Of a stretch of DNA of 6,421 nucleotides, positions 6,343 through 6,421 are shown piece after piece. Every line of letters begins with the position of its first letter. Positions within the stretch are counted from its first letter, which is position 1. The DNA lies in assembly GCA_900765575.1 (NCBI GenBank), contig CAAFRW010000254.1, forward strand, positions 1 through 6,421. Reading direction: 5' to 3'. A program made the translations under genes and the position numbers. Source of the DNA: Bacteroidaceae bacterium. GTDB lineage: Bacteria; Bacteroidota; Bacteroidia; Bacteroidales; Bacteroidaceae. The notes below the pieces were generated by a model that made no database searches, had not been told where the DNA came from, and was given only the letters and a program-made list of their open reading frames with translations.

Positions 6343-6421
6343 AGAAAGCATTACCTAATACCAAAGTGACCGTCAAACTCAGAAGGTCGAATTATAAAGA
6401 AGAGTGGTATCTGATTATAGA
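6339..6421 (+). CDS. Probable tyrosine-type site-specific integrase, N-terminal fragment
   Basis: Only the first 27 codons lie in the window: MKKALPNTKVTVKLRRSNYK, then EEWYLII. The start ATG overlaps the stop of the upstream HTH gene by four bases. The pattern of alternating basic and hydrophobic residues followed by a Trp-Tyr strand resembles the N-terminal arm-binding region of Bacteroides phage-type integrases, which often begin in this way, and the zinc-finger/HTH gene just upstream fits. The catalytic residues (R...H-x-x-R...Y) would lie outside the window, so the call rests on N-terminal resemblance and context. Confidence 0.6.
   Translation, partial: MKKALPNTKVTVKLRRSNYKEEWYLII

Overview
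The window looks like chromosomal DNA of a Bacteroides-type bacterium (Bacteroides, Phocaeicola or a close relative) with the left end of an inserted mobile element at its right side. The reasons are a DnaK of Bacteroidetes type, AT-rich leaders without Shine-Dalgarno sequences, a TolC/HlyD/ABC-2 permease operon in an order common in Bacteroides, and a zinc-finger/HTH protein plus integrase pair of the kind found on Bacteroides integrative elements. The species cannot be fixed from the sequence alone.

Left region (1-3316, minus strand): three genes read leftward as one operon, in the order TolC-type outer-membrane channel, HlyD-type periplasmic adaptor, ABC-2-type inner-membrane permease (cut by the window edge). 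The genes are separated by only 13 bases each. Together they would form a tripartite export system across both membranes. No ATPase subunit and no dedicated regulator gene is visible in the window.

Divergent intergenic region (3317-3654): it separates the export operon from dnaK. It holds a cluster of TGAC/GTCA half-sites near the export operon, a hairpin followed by a T-rich run pointing toward dnaK, and a sequence that resembles a sigma-54 promoter at the correct -24/-12 spacing about 110 bases before the dnaK start.

Middle (3655-5632): a complete dnaK (Hsp70 chaperone, 636 aa), apparently transcribed alone, ending in a strong 15-bp intrinsic terminator. No dnaJ or grpE is next to it.

Right region (5633-6421): just past the dnaK terminator the sequence changes to a short repeat-rich segment (a tandem 11-bp TATTTGCGACA repeat, a duplicated 13-bp element and 10-bp-phased repeats). 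It is followed by a gene for a small protein with a CxxC...CxxxC zinc finger and two excisionase-type helix-turn-helix domains. This gene overlaps by four bases (ATGA) the start of a probable tyrosine integrase that runs off the window. I read this as the att/integration module of an integrative element inserted behind dnaK; the exact junction cannot be proven without the other end or an empty-site genome.
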